This document shows, piece after piece, positions 1 to 5,219 of a DNA stretch of 9,262 bases (positions are counted from its first letter, which is position 1; every line of letters starts with the position of its first letter). The DNA lies in NCBI GenBank assembly GCA_003220905.1, contig QHTS01000185.1, forward strand, positions 1 through 9,262, written 5' to 3'. Below the pieces are notes generated by a model. That model worked only from the letters and a program-made list of their open reading frames with translations, ran no database searches and had not been told where the DNA came from. The translations under genes were made by a program, and so were the position numbers. This DNA comes from Gemmatimonadota bacterium. GTDB taxonomy: Bacteria; Gemmatimonadota; Gemmatimonadetes; Gemmatimonadales; GWC2-71-9.

Positions 1-63
1 CTCGTCGCCGCCGTGCAGCTGTATCGCGCCGTGGGGGCCGGGTGGCCCGCCGCCCAGGAGTGA
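1..63 (+). CDS. C-terminal end of an efflux outer-membrane factor (TolC/NodT-like), partial
   Basis: An open frame runs from the first base to a TGA at 61-63 and encodes 20 residues ending LYRAVGAGWPAAQE. A tail of the form 'vxLYkALGgGW' is the characteristic C-terminus of RND-type efflux outer-membrane lipoproteins (NodT/OprM family), which form the periplasm-spanning exit duct of tripartite pumps. The MarR gene that follows immediately fits, because MarR regulators often sit in drug-efflux operons. Only the tail is visible, so this rests on one short motif plus context. Confidence 0.6.
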   Translation, partial: LVAAVQLYRAVGAGWPAAQE

Positions 64-521
64 GCCATAATGAGGCGGTGCCCAAGCGGTCGCGGAAGCG
101 CGCACGCCGCCCGGCGGCCGAATCCCTCGTGTTCTCGTTCCTGAGCGCGGCGGACGCGGTCGAGGCACGGCTCGAAGCGGCCTTGAGCCCGACCGGATTG
201 TCTCTCGCGAAGCTCGCGGTGCTGCATTTCCTGGCGGATGCGAAGGAGCCGCTGCCGCTCTCCGATCTGGCGGCGCGCCAGCACTGCGTGCGCTCCAACA
301 TCACCCAGCTGATGGATCGCCTCGAGAAGGACGGCCTGGTCCGTCGGCGCGCCGATCCGGACGACCGTCGTAGTGTCCTGGCCGAGCTCACTCCTGCGGG
401 CGAGCAGGCGCATGCCAGGGGCGTACGCGCGCTCGCGGACGCGCAACGCGCCATCGTCAGCGCGCTCAAGGCGGGTGAAGCGGCGAGCCTCCAGAGCGCG
501 CTCACCGCGCTGACATCCTGA
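60..521 (+). CDS. MarR-family winged-helix transcriptional regulator
   Basis: A 153-aa protein with the MarR layout: N-terminal dimerisation helix (about residues 21-42), winged helix-turn-helix with recognition helix around 77-94 (VRSNITQLMDRLEKDGLV), the wing motif RADPDDRRS at 97-105 (the family's DxRx signature), then C-terminal dimerisation helices. MarR proteins are dimeric repressors released by phenolic or other ligands and commonly control neighbouring efflux pumps. The GTG at 60 overlaps the upstream TGA as GTGA, suggesting translational coupling. GTG at 42 (6 residues longer) and GTG at 78 are alternatives, and none has a strong Shine-Dalgarno. The N-terminus is very basic (KRSRKRARR). 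It probably regulates the upstream efflux genes and perhaps the DoxX gene 31 bp downstream. Family confident, exact start uncertain. Confidence 0.88.
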   Translation: MSHNEAVPKRSRKRARRPAAESLVFSFLSAADAVEARLEAALSPTGLSLAKLAVLHFLADAKEPLPLSDLAARQHCVRSNITQLMDRLEKDGLVRRRADPDDRRSVLAELTPAGEQAHARGVRALADAQRAIVSALKAGEAASLQSALTALTS

Positions 522-552
522 TTCGTGCTCCCAACATAGAAAGGGGATTCCC

Positions 553-957
553 GTGGTCTACCTCGTCCCCGTAGGTCGATTCTTCTACTCGGCGATCTTC
601 CTGATGACGGTGATGGGCCATTTCTCGGCGGGATACATCGGATACGCGGCCCAGGCGGGAGTGCCGGCCCCGGGGCTGCTGGTCCCGCTGTCGGGCGTCA
701 TTGCCATCCTCGGAGGCCTGAGCATCACGCTCGGCTACAAGGCCAAAATCGGCGGCTGGCTGATAGTGCTGTTTCTAGTGCCGGTCACGCTCAAGATGCA
801 CAACTTCTGGGCGGTGACCGACCCGATGATGCACGGGATACAGATCGCGCTGTTCATGAAGAACGTGTCCATGCTGGGCGCCGCACTGCTGATCACGCAC
901 TTTGGTGCGGGCCCGATCAGCCTCGACACGCGGCGGGCGTCTCCTGGCGTGATGTAG
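553..957 (+). CDS. DoxX-family integral membrane protein
   Basis: A 134-aa protein starting at GTG 553 after a purine-rich site (aaagggg, 540-546). It has about four hydrophobic segments (roughly residues 5-25, 42-60, 66-82 and 98-117), the size and topology of the DoxX/SURF4-like family. The HNFW motif after the third segment and the KNVSMLGAALL motif in the fourth match DoxX proteins. Members are inner-membrane proteins; some are tied to thiosulfate oxidation, redox or thiol stress, but most have no assigned reaction. It follows the MarR gene with a 31-bp gap and is likely co-transcribed. The next gene converges on it, with only 3 bp between the two stop codons and no visible terminator. 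Confidence 0.85.
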   Translation: MVYLVPVGRFFYSAIFLMTVMGHFSAGYIGYAAQAGVPAPGLLVPLSGVIAILGGLSITLGYKAKIGGWLIVLFLVPVTLKMHNFWAVTDPMMHGIQIALFMKNVSMLGAALLITHFGAGPISLDTRRASPGVM

Positions 958-960
958 GCC

Positions 961-2619
961 TCAGCGCCGCGGCCGGCGGCGCTCCATGTGCCGGGCCATG
1001 ATCCGCACGAGCTCGGCGTTGGTCCACGGCTGCCAGCCGTGCGGCTTCATGGGACGTCCGTAGCCGAACTCCGCGTCGGCCGCGGGCCGCGCGTGTGTGA
1101 GAAACTCCTCGAGCCGGTACACGGCGAGGTTCAAATAGAAGGTGTCCATGTCGCCGGTGAAGACGTGGATCTGGCCCCTGAGCCTTGGCCCGAGCGTCGC
1201 CCAGTTGCGCTCCAGGTAATCGCGCAGGTCGTAGTCGTGTGCCCGGAAGTACTCGGCCACGCTACGGTCGATCGTTCCGGTGCGGAGGTCCCACAACTCG
1301 GCGGGGTAGCCGTCCGGCGCCACGGGACCGTACGTAGCCTCCCAGATCGCGAACTGCTCGCCCGAGCGCGCGCGGCTGCCGAGCACCGCCTCGAACTGGC
1401 TCTCCTGCCGTATGCTGATGCGCGGCTGGCCGGTGACCTCCTGCTCGGCCGGCACCTCCGCGGTCATCCATTCCGCCACCTGATGCACGAACGCGTTCGT
1501 ATCGCTGTAGATGTCGGGGATCTCGTAGTGCCGGAAGTCCACCGGGTCCGAGTAGAGCACCCACGTCCCGCCGAAGAAGTCCGGGTGGTACACCTGGAGC
1601 GCCAGCGCCTCCCAGCCGCCGGTCGAGCCGCCCGTGAGCACGCGCGCCCACGGCTGCCGGATCATCCGGAAATGCTCCTCGAGATACGGAATGAGCTCCT
1701 GCAAGAGTGCATCGCCGTACGGGCCGTTGTTCGCGGAATTCACGGCGTACGAGTCGTCGAAGTACGGCGTCGGGTGCTGGAACGTCACGGCGATCATGCG
1801 CGGGAAATTGGGAGCGCTCCACGCCCGATAGAACTCGAACCCGGGTTCGCGCGCGCTGCGCGCGAGGCGCGCCGCCCGTTGCCCGGGGGTTTCGGAGCTG
1901 CTGTCGGTCGAGAACCCGAACGGGGGGTTGAGATTGAAGTGCCCCTGGTCGTACACGGTAGGATAGCGACGGACGGAATCCGCGTCGTACCCGCGCGGCA
2001 GCAACACCGTCGCGCCGAGATAGATGGGACGCCCCCACCACGCCGTGAGCAGCTTACTCTGAATCTTGATGTGCCTGACCCACTTCGTGTCGGGCGGCAG
2101 CTCGATGGACGGGAGCACCCGCGTGAGCTCGAGCCGGATCGTGTCGGCTCGGGCGGGATCGAGATGCACCTTCCGGACCGCGCTCACGAGATTCCCCGGC
2201 GCCTTGTTGAACTGCTGGCCCTCCCACTGATCGTCGTGCAGCCACAGCGTATGCCCGTCGGCGCGGTGGAACTCCGAGTACACGTTGAGCAGCCCCTGCA
2301 CGTAGTAGTCGCCCGCGGGGATCTCCTCGAGGCTCGACACCGGATAGCCGAGGGTGGTGCCGTCGATCACCCCGGGCGCGCCCGGCACGAGCTGGGTGAC
2401 GTCGACGCCGAAGAACGGGGTGCAATCGCTCTCGTGGCGGACCTGGAGGCGCGGCTCGACGTCGTCGTGCCGCGTCACGAACACGTACATGCGTCCGGTC
2501 ACGGGCGTGCCGCGGAGCGCCACCGGCACCGTGATCTCGACCCGAGGGCCTTGGGCGGCGACCTGCGGCGGAAAGGCGAACGGGACGGCGGTGATCGCGG
2601 CGATGATGGCGAAACGCAA
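961..2619 (-). CDS. Secreted alpha/beta-hydrolase, putative esterase (PF00756-like)
   Basis: From a TTG start this is a 552-aa protein. Residues 1-23 form a signal peptide: a basic residue, then a hydrophobic core (FAIIAAITAVPFAF), then VAA before a likely cleavage at Q23. The catalytic domain occupies about residues 190-545. The nucleophile elbow is GGSTGG with Ser332 (GxSxG). A candidate acid is Asp490 or Asp492 in TGDMD, and the candidate catalytic His is His527 in KPHGW. The roughly 160-residue N-terminal region looks beta-rich and is not recognised. Esterase-D/tannase-like secreted hydrolases share this fold; the substrate cannot be told from sequence. The frame is open back to 2844, but that extension is Arg/Ala-rich, overlaps the upstream gene and would bury the signal peptide. 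The TTG at 2619 has an AGGA-like site 8-9 nt upstream. It lies 34 bp downstream of the small zinc-ribbon gene and is probably co-transcribed with it. Confidence 0.85.
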   Translation of the reverse strand: MRFAIIAAITAVPFAFPPQVAAQGPRVEITVPVALRGTPVTGRMYVFVTRHDDVEPRLQVRHESDCTPFFGVDVTQLVPGAPGVIDGTTLGYPVSSLEEIPAGDYYVQGLLNVYSEFHRADGHTLWLHDDQWEGQQFNKAPGNLVSAVRKVHLDPARADTIRLELTRVLPSIELPPDTKWVRHIKIQSKLLTAWWGRPIYLGATVLLPRGYDADSVRRYPTVYDQGHFNLNPPFGFSTDSSSETPGQRAARLARSAREPGFEFYRAWSAPNFPRMIAVTFQHPTPYFDDSYAVNSANNGPYGDALLQELIPYLEEHFRMIRQPWARVLTGGSTGGWEALALQVYHPDFFGGTWVLYSDPVDFRHYEIPDIYSDTNAFVHQVAEWMTAEVPAEQEVTGQPRISIRQESQFEAVLGSRARSGEQFAIWEATYGPVAPDGYPAELWDLRTGTIDRSVAEYFRAHDYDLRDYLERNWATLGPRLRGQIHVFTGDMDTFYLNLAVYRLEEFLTHARPAADAEFGYGRPMKPHGWQPWTNAELVRIMARHMERRRPRR

Positions 2620-2653
2620 GGGCAGGTCCTGGAGAGGGCGCGCTACAGTGACC

Positions 2654-2869
2654 TCAAGCGCGCCGGTTCGCAAGATGTGGAGCGGGGAGCATCGGGATAC
2701 CGGGCGTCGACGAGCGGCCCGGCGGCGGTCCGTAGATGATCGGTGCGCCGCACGTGCATAGGCCGCTGCGCGGGATGGCGGCCGGCGCGGCGGGAGTCGG
2801 TAACCGGTACGAGATAACGCTAGGATCGCCGATGAACCCGCCACAAACGTGACAGTGAATCTGCATCAT
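2654..2869 (-). CDS. Small CxxC...CxCG zinc-ribbon protein, function unknown
   Basis: A 71-aa protein with Cys6-x2-Cys9 near the N-terminus and Cys38-x-Cys40-Gly in the middle, a layout expected for a four-cysteine zinc ribbon. The remainder is rich in Pro, Gly and Ala. I do not recognise the family. The ATG at 2869 is preceded by a good ribosome site (gaggcgagg) ending 2 nt upstream, with its first GAGG better spaced; a second ATG follows at once. The open frame continues upstream to a TTG at 3001, but that TTG lies in the likely -35 box, so the longer form is unlikely. The gene starts an apparent operon with the esterase, and its leader contains a terminator-like hairpin (2885-2916), so expression may be controlled by attenuation. 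It could encode a tiny zinc-dependent regulator or an adaptor; this is inference. Confidence 0.6.
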   Translation of the reverse strand: MMQIHCHVCGGFIGDPSVISYRLPTPAAPAAIPRSGLCTCGAPIIYGPPPGRSSTPGIPMLPAPHLANRRA

Positions 2870-2884
2870 GTCCTCGCCTCGTCC

Positions 2885-2916
2885 GAGTAAAAGAAAGAGG
2901 GCGGACTCTGCCGCCC
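2885..2916 (-). terminator. Intrinsic terminator in the leader of the zinc-ribbon/esterase transcript (candidate attenuator)
   Basis: Read on the minus strand, GGGCGG (2916-2911), a 6-nt loop, CCGCCC (2904-2899) and then TCTTTCTTTTACTC (2898-2885) form a compact GC hairpin with a U-rich tail. This is the standard arrangement of a rho-independent terminator. No minus-strand gene lies upstream that it could end, since the neighbour at 3068 runs the other way. It therefore sits between the probable promoter (2973-3001) and the start codon at 2869, as an attenuator would. On the plus strand the hairpin is followed by C-rich sequence, so it acts in one direction. Confidence 0.6.
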
Positions 2917-2942
2917 CCCTCCTCCGAAACAGACCAGTCCGC
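2901..2942 (-). promoter_or_regulatory. Possible antiterminator pairing in the leader
   Basis: On the minus-strand RNA, GCGGACU (2942-2936) is perfectly complementary over 7 bases to AGUCCGC (2907-2901). The latter includes most of the 3' arm of the terminator hairpin and part of its loop. Pairing of the two would disrupt the terminator, so the leader could switch between two folds. This is inferred from complementarity only; no ligand or leader peptide is evident. Confidence 0.35.
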
Positions 2943-2958
2943 TTGGAGCAGACCAGTC
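2930..2958. repeat. Two direct copies of cagaccagtc in the leader
   Basis: The decamer cagaccagtc occurs at 2930-2939 and 2949-2958, a 19-bp period. The second copy overlaps a perfect 10-bp palindrome, cagtcgactg (2954-2963). The repeats fall in the leader between the predicted promoter and the terminator hairpin, and the first copy overlaps the 5' element of the proposed antiterminator. They could be protein-binding sites on DNA or RNA, or the result of a local duplication. Confidence 0.5.
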
Positions 2959-2972
2959 GACTGAGCTTGCCC

Positions 2973-3001
2973 AACGTACCGTACTTTACTAGACTTGTCA
3001 A
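2973..3001 (-). promoter_or_regulatory. Sigma70-type promoter for the zinc-ribbon/esterase operon
   Basis: On the minus strand a perfect -35 hexamer TTGACA (3001-2996) is followed, after exactly 17 bp, by TACGTT (2978-2973), which keeps the T, A and final T of the -10 consensus. Transcription would start near 2966, giving a leader of about 97 nt. The region is markedly richer in A and T than the flanking genes. The -35 is nearly ideal and the -10 is weak, so a regulator may be needed. Confidence 0.5.
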
Positions 3002-3004
3002 GTC
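2992..3004. promoter_or_regulatory. Perfect palindrome overlapping the -35 box (candidate operator)
   Basis: GACTTG-T-CAAGTC is a perfect 6+1+6 inverted repeat that fully covers the TTGACA -35 element of the minus-strand promoter. Related half-sites occur nearby: the acaagt at 3046-3051 is the reverse complement of acttgt at 2993-2998. A repressor bound here would block the minus-strand promoter. The helix-turn-helix protein encoded at 3068 is the obvious candidate; this is inference from position. Confidence 0.4.
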
Positions 3005-3023
3005 AGGCTTACAACTTGGATCG

Positions 3024-3029
3024 TATATT
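3024..3029 (+). promoter_or_regulatory. Possible -10 element for the HTH gene
   Basis: TATATT lies 39 bp upstream of the GTG start at 3068, in the most AT-rich part of the window. It would place the transcription start near 3036. No convincing -35 is found 16-18 bp upstream; a TTGTCA lies 23 bp away, which is too far. This is a weak call. Confidence 0.25.
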
Positions 3030-3038
3030 TACCAGGCA

Positions 3039-3048
3039 TTGTTAACAA
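3039..3048. promoter_or_regulatory. Perfect palindrome TTGTTAACAA upstream of the HTH gene
   Basis: A perfect 10-bp palindrome sits just downstream of the predicted transcription start and about 20 bp before the GTG start codon of the HTH gene. This is a position suited to autorepression. It shares the TTGT/ACAA arms with the palindrome at 2992-3004, so one protein could bind both. Confidence 0.35.
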
Positions 3049-3067
3049 GTAGCGGAGGAGGAGTCGC

Positions 3068-3943
3068 GTGGACGTGCCGTTTGTAATTCGTCACCGGTTG
3101 GAGGAGTTGGGGTTGGAGCAGCGCGATCTCGCCCGCGCCGCCCGGGTGACCGAGTCCTACATCTCCCAGCTGTTGACACGGCGTAAAGCGCCCCCGGCCC
3201 CCAACCGCACGGACATCTATGACCGGATGGACAAGTTCCTGCGGCTGCCCAGCGGGGAGCTGGCGAAGCTGGCGGAGCTCCAGCGCAAGGAGCAGCTGAA
3301 GCGGGAACTGGGCGACGAGCCCACCGCTCTCCTCGGGGGAGTCCGAGAGCTGATCTTGCGCAAGTGTGCCCCCGACAAGGAAGCCGAGATTCGGGCGATC
3401 TTCGAGCAGCAGCCGCTTGGTGAGCTAGAACGCTTGGTCACCTCGAAGGTGTTGGAGGTGGCGAAGCAGGTGGCGAGACAAGAATTGGACAACGAGTACT
3501 GGGTCCGGATGATAGCCCAGCTCGGCGGCCGCAGCTACGAAGAGATGCGCGTGATCGTGCTCGAGTTTCTCGACACGGACATCTTCCACGTGTCCGCCGA
3601 GAACTGCGTCTCGTTTCTGGAGCCGCTGATCGAGTCTTGGGACGTGGATCTCGCGACGTTCGGTCTGGAAATCGTCCTGAACCGACGGGTCGCGACCGGG
3701 CATGTGAAGCGCTTCGAATTTGTGGAACGGGAATTTGACGAGCGCGTCATGGAGGAGCAGGGGCTGACGGAGTTCCTGCGGGATCCTGCCTTGAGCGGCA
3801 CGGCGACCGCGGAGGAGATCGCGGCTCTCAAGCGCCTGCGGTTCACCAGCAAGCGGCCTACACCGCTCTTTTACTACCGGGAGCTACAGAGCCTGAGAGA
3901 CCCCCTGCATTTTCGGACCCCGCAGGAGCCGGACCGCCACTAA
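3068..3943 (+). CDS. XRE-like helix-turn-helix protein with unrecognised C-terminal region
   Basis: A 291-aa protein. Residues 5-60 look like a Cro/C1-type helix-turn-helix: EQRDLARAARVTESYISQLL at 17-36 gives helices 2 and 3, followed by a basic loop (TRRK) and KFLRLPSGEL, as in XRE regulators. Residues 65-85 are highly charged and helical. From about 85 to 240 the protein is mostly helical and acidic, with no membrane segment and no motif I recognise; only one or two Cys are present. XRE proteins of this size usually carry a sensor or oligomerisation domain here. The GTG start at 3068 has an excellent Shine-Dalgarno (cggaggaggag, 3053-3063). The gene is divergent from the zinc-ribbon/esterase operon across a control region with several palindromes, so local autoregulation is likely. 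The last 86 bp overlap a convergent small gene. Confidence 0.8.
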   Translation: MDVPFVIRHRLEELGLEQRDLARAARVTESYISQLLTRRKAPPAPNRTDIYDRMDKFLRLPSGELAKLAELQRKEQLKRELGDEPTALLGGVRELILRKCAPDKEAEIRAIFEQQPLGELERLVTSKVLEVAKQVARQELDNEYWVRMIAQLGGRSYEEMRVIVLEFLDTDIFHVSAENCVSFLEPLIESWDVDLATFGLEIVLNRRVATGHVKRFEFVEREFDERVMEEQGLTEFLRDPALSGTATAEEIAALKRLRFTSKRPTPLFYYRELQSLRDPLHFRTPQEPDRH

Positions 3944-4121
3944 TGGCCGGGCCGGCGGGCTCGCTCTCCCGCACCTGGACGTACGCCCGGTACCCGCATC
4001 TGCAGGCTTCCGTCGTTCGACCGAGCCGATCGGTCCCGAATGCGAGACGCTGAGCACATTGGGGGCAGCGGGGCGCGCCGCCGTCTTTGACGAGGCCCGT
4101 CCGCGCCAGCGCCCGGTTCAC
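3858..4121 (-). CDS. Small CxxC...CxCGY zinc-ribbon protein coupled to infA
   Basis: An 87-aa reading frame whose GTG start at 4121 overlaps the infA stop as GTGA, implying translational coupling. Cys19-x2-Cys22 (CPQC) and Cys40-x-Cys42-Gly (CRCGYRAY) form a four-cysteine zinc-ribbon pattern, with a GTDRLGRTTE linker between knuckles that is typical of such ribbons. After residue 50 the sequence becomes Pro/Gly/Ala/Ser-rich and looks disordered. That tail is antisense to the last 86 bp of the HTH gene, and tail and overlap may be by-products of a late stop codon. I do not recognise a named family. Association with IF-1 suggests a link to RNA or the ribosome, but that is inference. The second half is less certain to be conserved than the ribbon. 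Confidence 0.6.
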   Translation of the reverse strand: MNRALARTGLVKDGGAPRCPQCAQRLAFGTDRLGRTTEACRCGYRAYVQVRESEPAGPAISGGPAPAGSENAGGLSGSVAPGSKRAV

Positions 4122-4336
4122 TTGTACCGGTAGGTGATACGTCCGCGTGTGAGGTCGTAGGGGGACACCGCGAGGGTGACCCGATCGCCGGCGAGCACGC
4201 GAATCCGGAAGCGGCGCATCTTGCCCGCGATGGTTGCGAGCACATAGTGGCCATTCTCGAGCAGGACGCGGAACGTGGTGTTCGGGAGCACCTGCTCGAC
4301 GGTGCCATTGATCTCGATCGCTTCTTCCTTCGGCAT
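4118..4336 (-). CDS. infA: Translation initiation factor IF-1
   Basis: A 72-aa protein, the exact usual length of bacterial IF-1. It is a single S1-like OB fold that binds the A site of the 30S subunit during initiation. Recognisable family landmarks are the start MPKEEAIEINGTV, LPNTTFRVLLENGH, the AGKMR loop, RIRVLAGDRV and the ending SPYDLTRGRITYRYK. The ATG at 4336 is chosen because it gives the canonical N-terminus; the frame is open 16 residues further to 4384. Its ribosome site is weak (gggcgga) and an 8-C run precedes it. The gene stands outside any ribosomal-protein cluster, so it may be an extra or relocated infA copy. It overlaps the downstream zinc-ribbon gene by 4 bp, and a 10-bp hairpin lies upstream at 4366-4402. 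Confidence 0.95.
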   Translation of the reverse strand: MPKEEAIEINGTVEQVLPNTTFRVLLENGHYVLATIAGKMRRFRIRVLAGDRVTLAVSPYDLTRGRITYRYK

Positions 4337-4365
4337 CGGTCCGCCCGCGTAAGGGGGGGGAACGA

Positions 4366-4402
4366 CAAGGCGGGACCGGCGCATTGGCCAAGTCCCGCCT
4401 TG
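4366..4402. repeat. Perfect 10-bp inverted repeat upstream of infA
   Basis: caaggcggga (4366-4375) and tcccgccttg (4393-4402) are exact reverse complements separated by 17 nt. The stem ends 29 nt before the infA start codon, so it probably lies in the infA leader or its promoter region. Neither side has a U-rich tail, so it is not a standard intrinsic terminator. It could be a leader hairpin or an operator. Confidence 0.5.
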
Positions 4403-4445
4403 ACGTACAACGCTCGATGAAGGCTAGCGGTCGGGCCGGGCGAAG

Positions 4446-4822
4446 TCAAATCGGAAGGTCCAGGATCGCCCGGGCGGCACGGAGCACGATCGGCGCGACG
4501 TCCGCGGGCGTCCGCGTCGGGCCGGCGAGCACGTCGAACGTCTGGAAGCTCGTGAGCGCAAACAGGAGATCGATGGTCTCGTCCCGCGCCTCGCGGATCC
4601 GCCCCACGATCACCCGCAGCCCCTGTCGCCGCCACTCCTGCCGGGCGGCGAGCGTGCGGTCGAGCCCGGCATCGAGCGCGCCCAACGCTAGGAGCCGTCG
4701 GTGCATCGGGCGGTGCGCCGTGCGTGCGCCAGGTCCCACATCCCGCCCCGCCGGGCGAGGTCGTCGAACAGCGCCTCGAGCAGCTTGGGCCGCGAGCCGA
4801 ACCGCTGATACACGGTGGCGCA
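4446..4822 (-). pseudogene. TetR-family regulator remnant (5' truncated, frameshifted/internally deleted)
   Basis: Two pieces of a TetR regulator lie in different minus-strand frames. The upstream piece (about 4822-4711) encodes ATVYQRFGSRPKLLEALFDD, the end of the TetR recognition helix and the conserved following helix. It continues to MWDLAHA and then runs into a stop. The downstream piece (about 4710-4446) encodes the ligand-domain end, including ALDAGLDRTLAARQEWRRQG, ALTSFQTFDVLAGPTRTP and a normal C-terminus (ILDLPI). The first HTH helices (roughly 35-45 residues) are missing, and part of the middle domain appears lost at the frame change. At about 4820 the sequence turns directly into a dehydrogenase fragment on the other strand. 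The protein cannot be functional as it stands. An assembly error is the main alternative. Confidence 0.72.
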
Positions 4823-5188
4823 TCGAAGGGGAGCTCGGTCCGATCGACATCCTCGTGGCGAACGCGGGAGGCAGCTTCACGCACCCCGGTCCCCTCGAAG
4901 CAACGAGCGAAGCAGGGTGGCATGCGTCTCTGGACGGCAATCTCACGGCGACGTTTCTTACCATCAAGAGCATTCTGCCCGGGATGAAGGAACGGAAGGC
5001 GGGTACCATCATGACGATCTCCTCGAATCCCCGAAGCCCAGAAGCACGCGCTCGTTGACCTTCACCCCATCAGGCGTCTGGGTACACCGGAAGACGTGGC
5101 CCGCGCGGCTCGGTTCCTCGCGTCCGACGACGCTGCGTGGATTACCGGCATTGTCCTGGACGTGGCGGGTGGGTCCGTGATGGTATGA
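4819..5188 (+). pseudogene. Short-chain dehydrogenase/reductase remnant (5' truncated, internal deletion with frameshift)
   Basis: The first piece (4822 to about 5025) encodes IEGELGPIDILVANAGG and continues to TIMTISS, the central part of a classical SDR with its NAG motif and the strand leading to the catalytic Ser. The second piece (about 5027-5188, another frame) encodes IPEAQKHALVDLHPIRRLG, then TPEDVARAARFLASDDAAWI and a normal end, TGIVLDVAGGSVMV. Missing are the N-terminal Rossmann TGxxxGIG region (about 75 residues) and the stretch between the two pieces, including the catalytic YxxxK. Without cofactor and catalytic motifs it is dead. The preserved end resembles FabG or glucose-dehydrogenase-like SDRs, unlike the intact carbonyl-reductase-like SDR at 5608. 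Confidence 0.75.
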
Positions 5189-5219
5189 GCGACGCGTCTC
5201 TCTTCGAGAAGGAGGCCGG

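Noticed and set aside
988..2739. A 583-codon open frame on the plus strand, antisense to the esterase.
   Set aside because: It is Arg/His/Glu/Val-rich with no domain pattern. It is a frame kept open by high GC opposite a gene with a signal peptide and catalytic motifs.
2620..2844. An upstream extension of the esterase to 2844.
   Set aside because: The extension is Arg/Ala-rich, overlaps the zinc-ribbon gene in another frame, and would place the signal peptide 75 residues into the protein.
2870..3001. An N-terminal extension of the zinc-ribbon protein to a TTG at 3001.
   Set aside because: The TTG is part of the predicted -35 box, and the terminator hairpin would lie inside the coding region. 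The ATG at 2869 has a good ribosome site.
4366..4402. The hairpin considered as an intrinsic terminator for the TetR or infA transcripts.
   Set aside because: Neither strand shows a U-rich tract after the stem.
3940..4923. A long minus-strand open frame across infA and the TetR remnant.
   Set aside because: Its translation is low complexity (Arg/Pro/Ser/Cys), and the IF-1 and TetR sequences are in other frames.
4384..5058. A 224-codon plus-strand frame taken as one protein.
   Set aside because: Only the part after 4822 is protein-like (SDR). The first two-thirds is antisense to the TetR remnant.
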